A stretch of DNA of 64,000 nt from CAWJMN01 sp963844055 (GTDB lineage: Bacteria > Planctomycetota > Planctomycetia > Pirellulales > Pirellulaceae), in the NCBI GenBank assembly GCA_963844055.1, contig CAWJMN010000002.1, positions 248,001 through 312,000 on the forward strand, in the 5' to 3' direction. Position 1 is the stretch's first letter, and each line of letters opens with the position of its first letter. Positions 47,728 through 56,462 of this stretch are shown piece after piece. A program made the position numbers and the translations under genes. The notes below the pieces were generated by a model. The model did no database searches, had not been told where the DNA came from, and saw only the letters and a list, made by a program, of their open reading frames with translations.

Positions 47728-48144
47728 ATGCACAGCCAATCAAACACATTCATTTACTTCAAAAGAACGATGGTTCTTTTCTTCGTGTACTGGCCCGCCG
47801 CTATTATCGGGTCATATCTGGGAAGCTTCCTGATAGAGTATCCCTGGCGTCCCGATCCAGGTGAGCAGATCTTAATTGCAACTGGGATGCCCTTTGTAAA
47901 TATGATTAATGTGCCGCTTTGTCCCTTGGAGGAGCTTGCGACATTTAGAATGCAAAGTTATGACCAAAGAAGCTATGGCATAGCAGCATCCGTAGCTGCA
48001 TCGGCACTGGTCGTTACGTCCACGATGTTTTTTATGCTTAAAAAATGGCATGGCATAATCTTATGCTGTTTCTTTGTTGCGGCATTCACTTACAACTTCT
48101 ATTTTCTTGCTTCAAGTGCACTCTATTTCGTCGGTGGGCTTTAG
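47728..48144 (+). CDS. Small polytopic membrane protein of unknown function
   Basis: The protein is 138 residues from ATG 47728, with GAGGAAAA about 10 bases upstream; a start at 47671 would add 19 residues. It has about four hydrophobic helices: VLFFVYWPAAIIGSYLGSFL near 17, a weak one, AASVAASALVVTSTMFFML near 85 and ILCCFFVAAFTYNFYFLA near 112. It is rich in Phe/Tyr and Cys. No family recognised. Composition is more AT-rich than its neighbours, and it sits in a loose stretch with few genes. Confidence 0.5.
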   Translation: MHSQSNTFIYFKRTMVLFFVYWPAAIIGSYLGSFLIEYPWRPDPGEQILIATGMPFVNMINVPLCPLEELATFRMQSYDQRSYGIAASVAASALVVTSTMFFMLKKWHGIILCCFFVAAFTYNFYFLASSALYFVGGL

Positions 48145-48524
48145 GGACTTATTCGAGGGGCTGCATTGCATTTGCCTGGACCCTTGGACGACAAGCTGCG
48201 TCATAGTAGCGTAAGGAATGGCTTTGCAGTTTTCCTCTAGCCATTCGCAATCTTTAGCATTACGTCGGTAACGCACGATCCAAGCAAAAGCCCACACTAC
48301 GATCCCGTGTCAAAAGAAGGCCATTTCGTTGCATGCCTACCGTTCCTGACATCCTTGAGGCTATACCTGACGTACGTGAGCACAACGATGATGAGCTTTT
48401 TCGTCTGAAAGGCGAGCTCTACTCGGCCTGTGATTTATAGCTAGAGCCAGATTGGCCTTGCCGAAAACTGGCTTATCAAAGCGGCATTCGTTAAAGCATG
48501 CGTAATGGAGCTAGACGTCTAACA
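48145..48524. other. Intergenic region with possible remnants
   Basis: Besides the short TPR-like remnant listed separately, a minus-strand frame of 61 codons (48112-48297) overlaps the previous gene's end. It has a plausible but unprovable amino-acid composition and I do not call it. Confidence 0.4.
48333..48440 (+). pseudogene. Fragment resembling a TPR-ATPase C-terminal repeat
   Basis: A 35-codon frame reads MPTVPDILEAIPDVREHNDD and then ELFRLKGELYSA. The ELxRLKGEL phrase is typical of TPR repeats at the end of large AAA-ATPase/cyclase-like regulators. Nothing upstream continues the gene, so it is a likely remnant; chance cannot be excluded. Confidence 0.3.
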
Positions 48525-49067
48525 CTAGTCCTTGCGGATGAGCGTGGGGTACTTCTCGCGAATCTTGCAAGCTTGAGGGATGGCGTGTCCGGCGATGTAA
48601 GGCTGATCCGGATGAAGCTTGGCGTAGCCCTGGTGGTAATCTTCGGCCAAAAAGAATTGCACCAGCGGTTCTAGTGTCGTCACGATGGGGCGAGGAAACT
48701 TCTTCGCCCCATTTAGCGACGCGATTTTTGCTTCGACTTGGGCCTTCTCTTCGGCGCTGGTATAGAAAATGGCCGAGCGGTACTGGGTACCGACATCGTT
48801 GCCCTGGCGATTTAACTGCGTCGGGTCATGGGCATCGAAAAAGATGTCCAGCAGTTGGTCCAAACTAATCATGGCCGGATCAAACGTGAGCCGAATGACC
48901 TCGGCATGTCCGGTGCTCCCCTTGCAAACCGCTTGATAGTTGGCGGTTTCTGCTTTCCCGCCGGCATAGCCACTGGTCACATCGCTAACGCCGTCAAGGT
49001 CTTCAAAGGCTGCTTCGGTGCACCAAAAACAACCGCCAGCAAAGTATGCGATTTGTGTGGTCGTCAT
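48525..49067 (-). CDS. msrA: Peptide-methionine (S)-S-oxide reductase
   Basis: MsrA reduces methionine-S-sulfoxide in proteins and free Met. The catalytic GCFWC motif with Cys13 is at 12-16, followed by GYAGG near 34, a TGHAEV block near 52, NRQGNDVGTQYRS near 85 and EDYHQGYAKLHPD near 146. The 180-residue length fits the family. MsrA-type resolving Cys residues near the C-terminus (ACKIREKYPTL) are partly present. It is transcribed alone, with its start divergent from the aldolase gene about 270 bases away. Confidence 0.96.
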   Translation of the reverse strand: MTTTQIAYFAGGCFWCTEAAFEDLDGVSDVTSGYAGGKAETANYQAVCKGSTGHAEVIRLTFDPAMISLDQLLDIFFDAHDPTQLNRQGNDVGTQYRSAIFYTSAEEKAQVEAKIASLNGAKKFPRPIVTTLEPLVQFFLAEDYHQGYAKLHPDQPYIAGHAIPQACKIREKYPTLIRKD

Positions 49068-49337
49068 GGAAAGGCTCTTTCGGGTGCGGATCGCTCAAAC
49101 CGATTTTGAAAACCGATGAGACAAATAGCGGAAGGGAGTCGTTTCGACGGGCGATCTTCCGCCGAACATCTTGGATAGTTTACCCAGATGCAAACTTGCG
49201 GCAATTGCCAGTCGTGACGATGCCCGGCATAATGAGCACTGTTCTGTCCGCTGTAGCCCCTTCCCCAGCAAGGGCTTACGCTACATCGGTCTGGATTTCA
49301 TGAAGTTTCTCCCTCCTTTGCACAATGGTCCATCGTC

Positions 49338-50117
49338 ATGCAACAGCGTTTCAAACAGATCCTCGCTTCGGGACAGCTTTGCAAGATCTTTTGCGTTGGA
49401 CGATTGATGCATCCTGCCGTGTTAGATGTGCATGCCATGGTGGGAGGCTTCCATGGGTTTTGGATCGATTCGGAACATGCGGGCGTAACCTATGAACAGG
49501 TCTGCATGGCCTCGGCCGCTGGTCGGGCGTGGGGCCTGGATTGCTTTGTCCGCATGGCAACCACCAACTACTCCAATGTCACCCAGTTTTTAGAGGCGGG
49601 TGCTGGTGGCGTAATGGCCGCACGTGTGGACAAGGCCAGTGAGGCCGAAGAGTTTTTGCAATGGTGTAAGTTTTGGCCGCGTGGACGACGGGGGCTGAAC
49701 ACGAGCGGCTTTGACGCTGACTACGGCGGCAAGACCCTGGCAGAACTGGCCGAGACCAGCAACAAGAACTCCTTTGTCGCAATTCAGATCGAAACGCTGG
49801 GGGCTTTGGCCGAATGTGACCAAATCGCCGCAATCCCTGATGTGGACCTGCTGTTTGTGGGTCCTGCGGATCTCTCGCAAGAGATGGGAATCATTGGGCA
49901 ATGGGACCATCCACGCATTTGGGAAGCCTATCGAGATGTTGTTGCTGCCGCTAAGCGACACGGCAAACATGTAGGAACCATTTGCCCCAATCCTCACTTT
50001 GCACGCAAGGCATATGATGCGGGAGTTCGAATGCTCAGCTTTGGCATGGACATCATGATGCTGCGTAAGGGAGTCGAAGCGACCAAGGAAGCGTACAGCG
50101 ACCTCTTTGCCCTGTAA
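49338..50117 (+). CDS. HpcH/HpaI-type aldolase
   Basis: The 259-residue protein is a class II pyruvate-type aldolase fold (HpaI/citrate-lyase beta). The metal-ligand and catalytic blocks are visible: GFWIDSEHAG near 37-46, an AGAGGVMAARVD block near 92, IETLGAL near 150 with its metal Glu, and LFVGPADLSQEMG near 170-180. Family enzymes cleave 2-keto-3-deoxy sugar acids or hydroxy-oxo-acids to pyruvate plus an aldehyde. The precise substrate cannot be assigned. It is followed after 60 bases by the giant VCBS protein gene, with no obvious functional link. Confidence 0.88.
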   Translation: MQQRFKQILASGQLCKIFCVGRLMHPAVLDVHAMVGGFHGFWIDSEHAGVTYEQVCMASAAGRAWGLDCFVRMATTNYSNVTQFLEAGAGGVMAARVDKASEAEEFLQWCKFWPRGRRGLNTSGFDADYGGKTLAELAETSNKNSFVAIQIETLGALAECDQIAAIPDVDLLFVGPADLSQEMGIIGQWDHPRIWEAYRDVVAAAKRHGKHVGTICPNPHFARKAYDAGVRMLSFGMDIMMLRKGVEATKEAYSDLFAL

Positions 50118-50177
50118 GTGTGAGTTGGCAAACGGTGGCACACGGCACAAAACGACTTCGAGAGGGATGCGAAGGAT

Positions 50178-53100
50178 ATGCAACGACAGACGCCACCCGC
50201 TTCGCCGCGTAACGATGCCCGTAGGCTGATCGCACTTAGACGTGGACGGATTCCCCTGTGGCTGGTCTTGCTGGTTAGCGGAGCGGTGGCGGGAATCTTT
50301 GCGGTGTGGTATCTGCAACGGCCGGGCAAGGATGGCCAAGCCAAACGCTCGTCAATCGACTCAGTCGTAGTTGCTGCGGACCATGCAGAAGAGCAGATTT
50401 TGCTGGCGGAAGCCCTGCGAGAACTTGAGTCGCTGCGTGTCAAAAAGGCGCTTGATCGACTTTCCCAACTCGAAGTCTTGTATGCCAAATACGAATGGCC
50501 CGGTGAATCCTCTTTGATTCAGCAGTGGAAAGTGGTGGCTTTGCTGCAGGCTGTCACCTCTCCTCCCGACCCCAAGACAGCCGATGCCGCAGAGGTGGCA
50601 CTTGCCACTAGTCCCAAGGCTGTTGAAGAATTGCTTGCAGCCTGCAAACAGGTACAAGCAACCCGTGCGGACAAAGCGGACACGCATTTGCTGCTCGCCC
50701 GTGTGGCAGCCACGCTCAAACAGCAAGGGCTGACACTGCCGGAAGGATTTCCTGACGCGCCACAGTCGCTCACGCAAGCGCAGACGATCGAAGCTCAAAG
50801 CCCGGCCAATTGTTATGAATGGGTTCGCTTGGCCGAAGATGCGGCCTGGATTCGCGACAAAGAGGTACAGTCACAAGCTCGCAAGGCGACCCTACAAGGG
50901 CACCAGCAAGACCCCGCCAACCTGGCTTTGCTAAGCGAAGCGCTTCTGCGAACGGCCACGGAAGCGCCGGCGGAATTGCTTTCGCTTTTGCCAGATGCCA
51001 TCCAGGCTTATGGCCCGCTGCAAAAGCGAATCTTGCGACAAAACAAGACGGATGTGATCGCCCTGCTGCAGGAAATACAGTCGAAGCTGGCCGCCGATCC
51101 CAAAGCCAACATCATGCGGCCACTGCGTGGCATGCTGAATATCGTTCGCTTGCAAGATGCGCACAAGAGCGACCTGGCACGCGTGAACCGGGTACCGCTG
51201 GAGTTCTTGCGCCCCGAACAGGTATTGGCATCAGGAGGATTCTTGCCAGCAGGAAATCCTGCAGGTTCTTCCAAAGATTCACCCCTTCCGCAACTGAACG
51301 AAACGGATGCAACTGCCAAAATCCAGGCCCTGCTTTCCGAGTTGACCGAGGATATTTCGGACCTGCAGGTGGTGGATATGAACCTCGATGGCAAGCTGGA
51401 CCTTGTGTTTCTGGCGGGCGAAAAGCTTGGCTGGATACCTAGCAGACGTGAGGCATCGCGCAGTGACAACGCCCCTTGGCAGTTTGATAATCTGCAGACG
51501 ATTGACCTTCCCCCGGGCAGGAAGCATTTGCTAGTTGCCGATCTAGACCGCGACGAAGTTCGCCGCCCAACGGCCAAGCCGAACAGCACATCTGAAGCAG
51601 GTGGTGACAAGCCTTCGCCATTCACCAAGAGGGAACAGCAAACGTTGGAATGCGAACAAGCATTTCCGGACCTTGTGACATACGGCTCTGGCGGCATGAC
51701 GATCATTCGAAATGTCGCAAGCCCCACTGCGAGCGGTCCACCTGCCGTTGGCCTGGGTGAACGCCGCCTTGTGGCTATCGAAAATCCACCTCTGGCGGAT
51801 CCGGGCCTACATGTGGCGACCGCCTGCTTGATTGACTTTGATCATGACAGCGATCTTGACTTGGTGACTGCCAACGACCAAGGCAAACTTGACTTTTGGC
51901 TGAGTCTCGGCAATGGAACCTTTCAGTTTGAATCGCAAACGGCCTGGTCGATACTGCCAGAAGATCTAGGCAAAATGACATCGCTGGTCGCTGTCGACTT
52001 TGATCGTGATCTCGATCTGGATGTGATCGTGGCTGGCCCTGGGGAAAAGGCCCTGGGTCTGCTGGAAAACTTGCGGCATGGTTCGTTTCGCTGGCAAGCG
52101 TGGGGCTCCCTCTATCCATCGCTGGTAGGCAGCCAGCGGGTTTTACCACTGGAATGGGATGGCAACGCTTCCTGGGATGCTGTGGGAATTAACAAGACAG
52201 GTCTGCAAATCTGTCAAACTCACACGGTGGAACCTGGCAAATGTTTGCCCCAGCAGGTGACGTCACTTCCCCTGAAAGATCTTGCTTCAAGCGTTCCCCT
52301 TTTGTGGCAGGTGGGAGATCTAGACAACGATACTTGGCTCGACTTTGCTTGGGTGCAAGGCAACACGCTCTTTGCGGTCTCTTCCGCAGGTGGCAAGCTA
52401 CATCCCCCAGTAACCCTTGCCAATAATCTTCCGAGTGACTGCCGGGCCATGCGTTTGGGAGATGCCGATGGCGATGGAGACCTGGATGTTTGGATCGCCG
52501 CCAGCAAACAGGTTGTGCTGCTAGAAAATTCATTAACCAATGAGGCCCACTGGCTTTCGCTTCGGCTGGCAGGTCGTGCCGACAACAAAGGCCGCGCGAA
52601 CAACAGCGGCCTGGGAACGCTGGTTGAGCTTCGCACCCTGGGACGATACCAAGCCCAAGTCGTTAGCGAGCAACCGGTCCATTTTGGGCTAGGCGACTCC
52701 GCAAAGGCTGACTTGGTTCGGCTGATCTTTACTAACGGCGTTCCCCAAGCCATCAAAGAACCGGTCGGGGACACGCAAATCTGTGAACGTATGGAACTCA
52801 AGGGCTCTTGCCCCTTTGTGTATGTGTGGGACGGCGAGAAGCGAGTCTTCTTCACCGATTGCCTGTGGGGAGCTCCGCTGGGACTGCAAACAACGCCTGA
52901 TCAAACGGTTCCCTTTCGTAGCACTGAGTTCCTGAAGATCCCTGGCAATCTATTACAGCCGAAGCGCATTGGCGAAGATTCTGTCTATGAACTCTCTCTT
53001 ACCGAAGAACTATGGGAAGCAGCTTACTTTGACCATGTGGAACTGTTGGCCATCGATCATCCCCAGGGGACAGAAATCTTTTCCAACGAGAAGGTCGGCC

Positions 53101-54131
53101 CTCCTTCGATCAGTGAATTCAAAGTGCATGTGGTATCGCAGCGGCAACTTCCAGTGGCCGCATGCAATCGCCGGGGAGAAGATTGCCTAGCGCAAATCCT
53201 TGCCGAGGATGAAAAGTACTTCCGTGGCTTTGACCAACTAATTCGCCAGGGGCTCGCAGAAGAGCACTACCTGGAACTGAACCTGGGCGACCTAAGTGCG
53301 CAGCGTAATGCCACAACCAATCCGCCGGCACAAGCGACCCTGTTTTTGACAGGCTGGATCTATCCAACGGATACGTCACTTAATGTGGCCCTCTCTCAGC
53401 CACAAGGGGATGGCCTGCCGAGGCTTCCTGCACTTTGGGTTCCCGACGGCAAAGGAAGCTGGCGTGAAGCGATTCCTTTTACCGGCTTTCCCGGAGGAAA
53501 GACAAAGACGATTGCGATTCCACTTCCGCTGGATCTATTTCCCGCCGGGGACTATCGCGTACGGGTCGTTACCTCCGCCGAGATCTACTGGGATGCCGCA
53601 TTTTTTAGTACGGCCGAGGAGACTGCCGTGCAGGTTAGCGGCATGCCGCTCGTTTCGGCCACGCTCGACTACCACGGATTTTCGACTCCCCTACCCCGCG
53701 TGGAAAATGGGCCGCAGCGCTACGACTATCAGCGAGTCTCGCGCGAACCGAAATGGCCTCCAATGCAAGGAGCGTTTACACGTTATGGCGACGTAAAGCC
53801 GTTGGTGGTTGCCGCCGATGACCAGATGGTGGTACTTGGAGCGGGTGACGAGATGGTCATTCGTTTTGCCAACTTGAAGCCTGTGCCAGAAGGCTATGTG
53901 CGGGACTTCTTCTTGCACAGTGTAGGGTTTGATAAGGATGCGGACCTTAACACCCTGGATGGTCAGGATGCTTTGCCGCTCCCCTTTGCGGCAATGCAAA
54001 ACTATCCGCCACGAGCCGAAGATGCCTGGCCGGAAAGCACTGCCTATCAGAGCTTTCTAAAGGATTATCAAACACGGCGGCAATCCCCTGCCACCTTTTG
54101 GCGTGCACTACTAACGCCGGAAGCGCGTTAG
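50178..54131 (+). CDS. Giant membrane-anchored VCBS/FG-GAP protein with UnbV/ASPIC-like region
   Basis: The 1317-residue protein has a basic cytoplasmic N-terminus (about 1-23) and one helix at about 24-45 (PLWLVLLVSGAVAGIFAVWY), so the body is periplasmic or external. Residues 60-320 are helical and TPR-like. Residues about 395-800 hold repeats with the DxDxDGDLD Ca2+-type loops (DMNLDGKLDLVFLAGEK, DFDHDSDLDLVT, DADGDGDLDVWIA) of VCBS/FG-GAP propellers. Around 810-860 an UnbV/ASPIC-like block appears (LGTLVELRTL, HFGLGDSAKADLVRL). The last 400 residues are unassigned. GAAGGAT directly precedes ATG 50178. Function unknown; surface adhesion or ligand binding is the usual guess. Confidence 0.82.
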   Translation: MQRQTPPASPRNDARRLIALRRGRIPLWLVLLVSGAVAGIFAVWYLQRPGKDGQAKRSSIDSVVVAADHAEEQILLAEALRELESLRVKKALDRLSQLEVLYAKYEWPGESSLIQQWKVVALLQAVTSPPDPKTADAAEVALATSPKAVEELLAACKQVQATRADKADTHLLLARVAATLKQQGLTLPEGFPDAPQSLTQAQTIEAQSPANCYEWVRLAEDAAWIRDKEVQSQARKATLQGHQQDPANLALLSEALLRTATEAPAELLSLLPDAIQAYGPLQKRILRQNKTDVIALLQEIQSKLAADPKANIMRPLRGMLNIVRLQDAHKSDLARVNRVPLEFLRPEQVLASGGFLPAGNPAGSSKDSPLPQLNETDATAKIQALLSELTEDISDLQVVDMNLDGKLDLVFLAGEKLGWIPSRREASRSDNAPWQFDNLQTIDLPPGRKHLLVADLDRDEVRRPTAKPNSTSEAGGDKPSPFTKREQQTLECEQAFPDLVTYGSGGMTIIRNVASPTASGPPAVGLGERRLVAIENPPLADPGLHVATACLIDFDHDSDLDLVTANDQGKLDFWLSLGNGTFQFESQTAWSILPEDLGKMTSLVAVDFDRDLDLDVIVAGPGEKALGLLENLRHGSFRWQAWGSLYPSLVGSQRVLPLEWDGNASWDAVGINKTGLQICQTHTVEPGKCLPQQVTSLPLKDLASSVPLLWQVGDLDNDTWLDFAWVQGNTLFAVSSAGGKLHPPVTLANNLPSDCRAMRLGDADGDGDLDVWIAASKQVVLLENSLTNEAHWLSLRLAGRADNKGRANNSGLGTLVELRTLGRYQAQVVSEQPVHFGLGDSAKADLVRLIFTNGVPQAIKEPVGDTQICERMELKGSCPFVYVWDGEKRVFFTDCLWGAPLGLQTTPDQTVPFRSTEFLKIPGNLLQPKRIGEDSVYELSLTEELWEAAYFDHVELLAIDHPQGTEIFSNEKVGPPSISEFKVHVVSQRQLPVAACNRRGEDCLAQILAEDEKYFRGFDQLIRQGLAEEHYLELNLGDLSAQRNATTNPPAQATLFLTGWIYPTDTSLNVALSQPQGDGLPRLPALWVPDGKGSWREAIPFTGFPGGKTKTIAIPLPLDLFPAGDYRVRVVTSAEIYWDAAFFSTAEETAVQVSGMPLVSATLDYHGFSTPLPRVENGPQRYDYQRVSREPKWPPMQGAFTRYGDVKPLVVAADDQMVVLGAGDEMVIRFANLKPVPEGYVRDFFLHSVGFDKDADLNTLDGQDALPLPFAAMQNYPPRAEDAWPESTAYQSFLKDYQTRRQSPATFWRALLTPEAR

Positions 54132-54150
54132 TAATTTTACCGCACGTCGG

Positions 54151-55425
54151 CTAGTCCTTGAGCTTGAATAGCCGCTTCAGTGCATCCACCAAGCCATGCG
54201 GCGTGCCGGACTGCGCCTCATGCCGAAGCGATTCTAGCGGTGGATGCAGCAGCTTGTTGACGAGGCGCTCAAATGCGGTGCGAATCTCGGTTTGTGTTCG
54301 ATCATCCAGTGGGCCGAGCTTGTTTAGCAGGCGAGCTAGTTCATCCGTCTTGATCTCATCGGCACGCGCTTTCAATCGCCGGATCGTTGGCCCTGTAGCA
54401 CGATGATTGAGATCGGCGAGGAAGCGAGCGGTCTCTTCCGCGATGATCCGCTCCGCTTTGGGCCATTCCTTTTCTCGCTCGCGGCGATTTCGCTCGCAGG
54501 CCTGGGCCAAGTCATCAATCGAGCATAAGTAAACGCCCGTAAAATCCCCCACGGCCGGATCAAAGTCACGCGGAATCGCTAGGTCCAAAATCAGTAGCGG
54601 ACGCTGGAAGCGTTTCTCTTCAATCTCTTTAAACTGGGCTGCTGTGACGATCGGTTCGGTGGCTCCGGTCGCGCTCACGACAAGGTCGGCCTTGATTAGC
54701 AGCGACGTAAGACGATCCCATGGAACTGCTACGCCGCCAAACTTGGCTGCCAGGTCTTCACCGCGTGCCATATTGCGATTGATGACTGTGATGTGCCGAG
54801 CTCCGGCCTCTTGCAGGTAACGGAGGGTCTCCTCCCCCATTTCACCGGCACCAATCACCAGCACTTGCTTATCGTCAAACCGCTCGAAGAACTGGCTGGC
54901 ATAGTCAGCCACTGCCACGCTCGGAATGCTCACCCGCTTTTGCTGGATCGCGGTTTCGGCCGTGACACGCTTGGCCACATGCAAGGCGGACTGAAATGCG
55001 GCATTGGTCAACGGCCCGACGGAACTGACACTGGTTGCCAGTTCATAGGCCTGCTTCACTTGCGACAAGATCTGCGCCTCACCCACGACCATGCTGTCGA
55101 GGCTGGCCGCTACGGTAAACAGGTGCCGAACAAAATCTTCGCCGGTCCGTTCAAACAGTTGGCCAAAAATCTCATCCGCGTTAAGTCCATGGAAGTCGGC
55201 CAGGAACTGCACCACATCCTGCCGCGAAGGACAGCCAGCCACACTCTCGCTGGCGACGTAAAGCTCCACCCGGTTACAGGTTGAAAGCAGAACGGCTTCT
55301 GTCTCTGGAAAACGCTCACGCAGCTGTGCCAAAGCGGCCGTCGCTTGATCCTTGCTAAAGGCAAGCCGTTCCCGCACCGACACATTGCTGCTGTGATGGC
55401 TACATCCCACCATTTGGAGCTTCAT
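54151..55425 (-). CDS. hemA: Glutamyl-tRNA reductase
   Basis: HemA reduces glutamyl-tRNA(Glu) to glutamate-1-semialdehyde, committing it to tetrapyrrole synthesis. The 424-residue protein shows GCSHHSSNVSVRERLAF near 8, the catalytic Cys in STCNRVELY near 48-56, VGEAQILSQVKQAYE near 115, VIGAGEMGEETLRYL near 190 for the NADPH domain, and a C-terminal dimerisation helix (EKEWPKAERIIAEE). Its ATG overlaps the stop of the upstream HemX/CcsA-like gene (ATGA), so the pair is coupled. The organism's tRNA-Glu(CUC) is encoded at 19 kb. Confidence 0.96.
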   Translation of the reverse strand: MKLQMVGCSHHSSNVSVRERLAFSKDQATAALAQLRERFPETEAVLLSTCNRVELYVASESVAGCPSRQDVVQFLADFHGLNADEIFGQLFERTGEDFVRHLFTVAASLDSMVVGEAQILSQVKQAYELATSVSSVGPLTNAAFQSALHVAKRVTAETAIQQKRVSIPSVAVADYASQFFERFDDKQVLVIGAGEMGEETLRYLQEAGARHITVINRNMARGEDLAAKFGGVAVPWDRLTSLLIKADLVVSATGATEPIVTAAQFKEIEEKRFQRPLLILDLAIPRDFDPAVGDFTGVYLCSIDDLAQACERNRREREKEWPKAERIIAEETARFLADLNHRATGPTIRRLKARADEIKTDELARLLNKLGPLDDRTQTEIRTAFERLVNKLLHPPLESLRHEAQSGTPHGLVDALKRLFKLKD

Positions 55426-56336
55426 ACCTGGGCTCCTGGGGATGGCTGGGATCGAACGGGCTGATACGTGGTTGACTCTTTACGTGGACGAGCATGCTGC
55501 GACTGTCCACCCACTAACATCGCCACGACCAATGCCAAAAAGATGAAGCTGGCCACCGTTAGGTAGGCAACCTTCCGCCCTTGCTGCGCGGGCTTGTAGA
55601 AAATTTCAAACAACGTCACCGCAAACAGCCAAACGACAAGCAGGCCCGACGAGACGACCACGCTGTCAGTCCAGGGGACCACATTGGCTTGCTTCACCAT
55701 GTTTAGCACAATGCCTGCCAGCATTCCGACGGCCATCAGGCACGCGGAATATTGAAGCGAGCGGCGATTGGCGCGCTGCAGCCATTCCAAGCTTGGCAAA
55801 CGAAAGCCAGTTCGCACCGGCAATTTCTTCTTGAGTCGATTGGACTGGATTAAATAGATCAAGCCCGCGACAAACCCCAGCGACACCGTGGCGGTTCCCA
55901 GCAACAGAAACAAGCCATGCAAGGCTCCCCAAACACTTAAAGCCACCGTCCGCTCAACCGGGGCTTCGCTCGGAAAACCATACGTGATCCCCACGAGGGA
56001 TATCGCAATGGGAACCAAGAATAATCCCACGGGGGAATCGGGATGGGTCGCAGCGCGCACCAAGTAAGCCAAGATCGCCAGCCAAGCCGCCACCAAGTAC
56101 CAGTCCGAAGGGCTGGAAAGTGGAAGCCCAACCTGCAATTCCGTATAGGCACGATGCCACAAGAAGGCGGTATGCGCAAAAAGCCCTGCGCCGGCCATCA
56201 TCAGCGTCAGGACCCGACGGGCAGGAAGCCGAAAACGCAGGCGCGTAAGTTCCAACAGCAGCACGACCACATAGCTTGCAAAGAAGCACTTGATCGTGAT
56301 TTCAGAAAGCGAAAATGCCGCAATCAGCGTTACCAT
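55422..56336 (-). CDS. HemX/CcsA-type cytochrome c assembly-like membrane protein
   Basis: The 304-residue protein has eight predicted membrane helices in the CcsA/ResC/HemX layout: ALSLWGALHGLFLLLGTATV near 148, LGFVAGLIYLIQS near 172, and further helices to about 275. The WGSYWSWDPKE haem-handling WWD motif of true CcsA is not seen, so it is nearer to HemX, which sits beside hemA in many bacteria and modulates HemA amount. The overlap of its stop with the hemA start supports that role. The C-terminal 25 residues are polar and Pro-rich. Confidence 0.85.
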   Translation of the reverse strand: MVTLIAAFSLSEITIKCFFASYVVVLLLELTRLRFRLPARRVLTLMMAGAGLFAHTAFLWHRAYTELQVGLPLSSPSDWYLVAAWLAILAYLVRAATHPDSPVGLFLVPIAISLVGITYGFPSEAPVERTVALSVWGALHGLFLLLGTATVSLGFVAGLIYLIQSNRLKKKLPVRTGFRLPSLEWLQRANRRSLQYSACLMAVGMLAGIVLNMVKQANVVPWTDSVVVSSGLLVVWLFAVTLFEIFYKPAQQGRKVAYLTVASFIFLALVVAMLVGGQSQHARPRKESTTYQPVRSQPSPGAQV

Positions 56337-56462
56337 GTTTGCTCTTGAAAGGCAGCGTCAACAACTGTCGAAACGCCTCTTTCCCTCCCTTGGTAGGTTC
56401 TCGAAATGCCCTCGTTCCTCGCATCGCCCGATTCATGACAGGATCAATGGAGGGCCCCATCC

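Noticed and set aside
48112..48297. 61-codon minus-strand frame between the small membrane gene and msrA
   Set aside because: Overlaps the end of the plus-strand gene. It has no ribosome site or motif, though the composition is not absurd.
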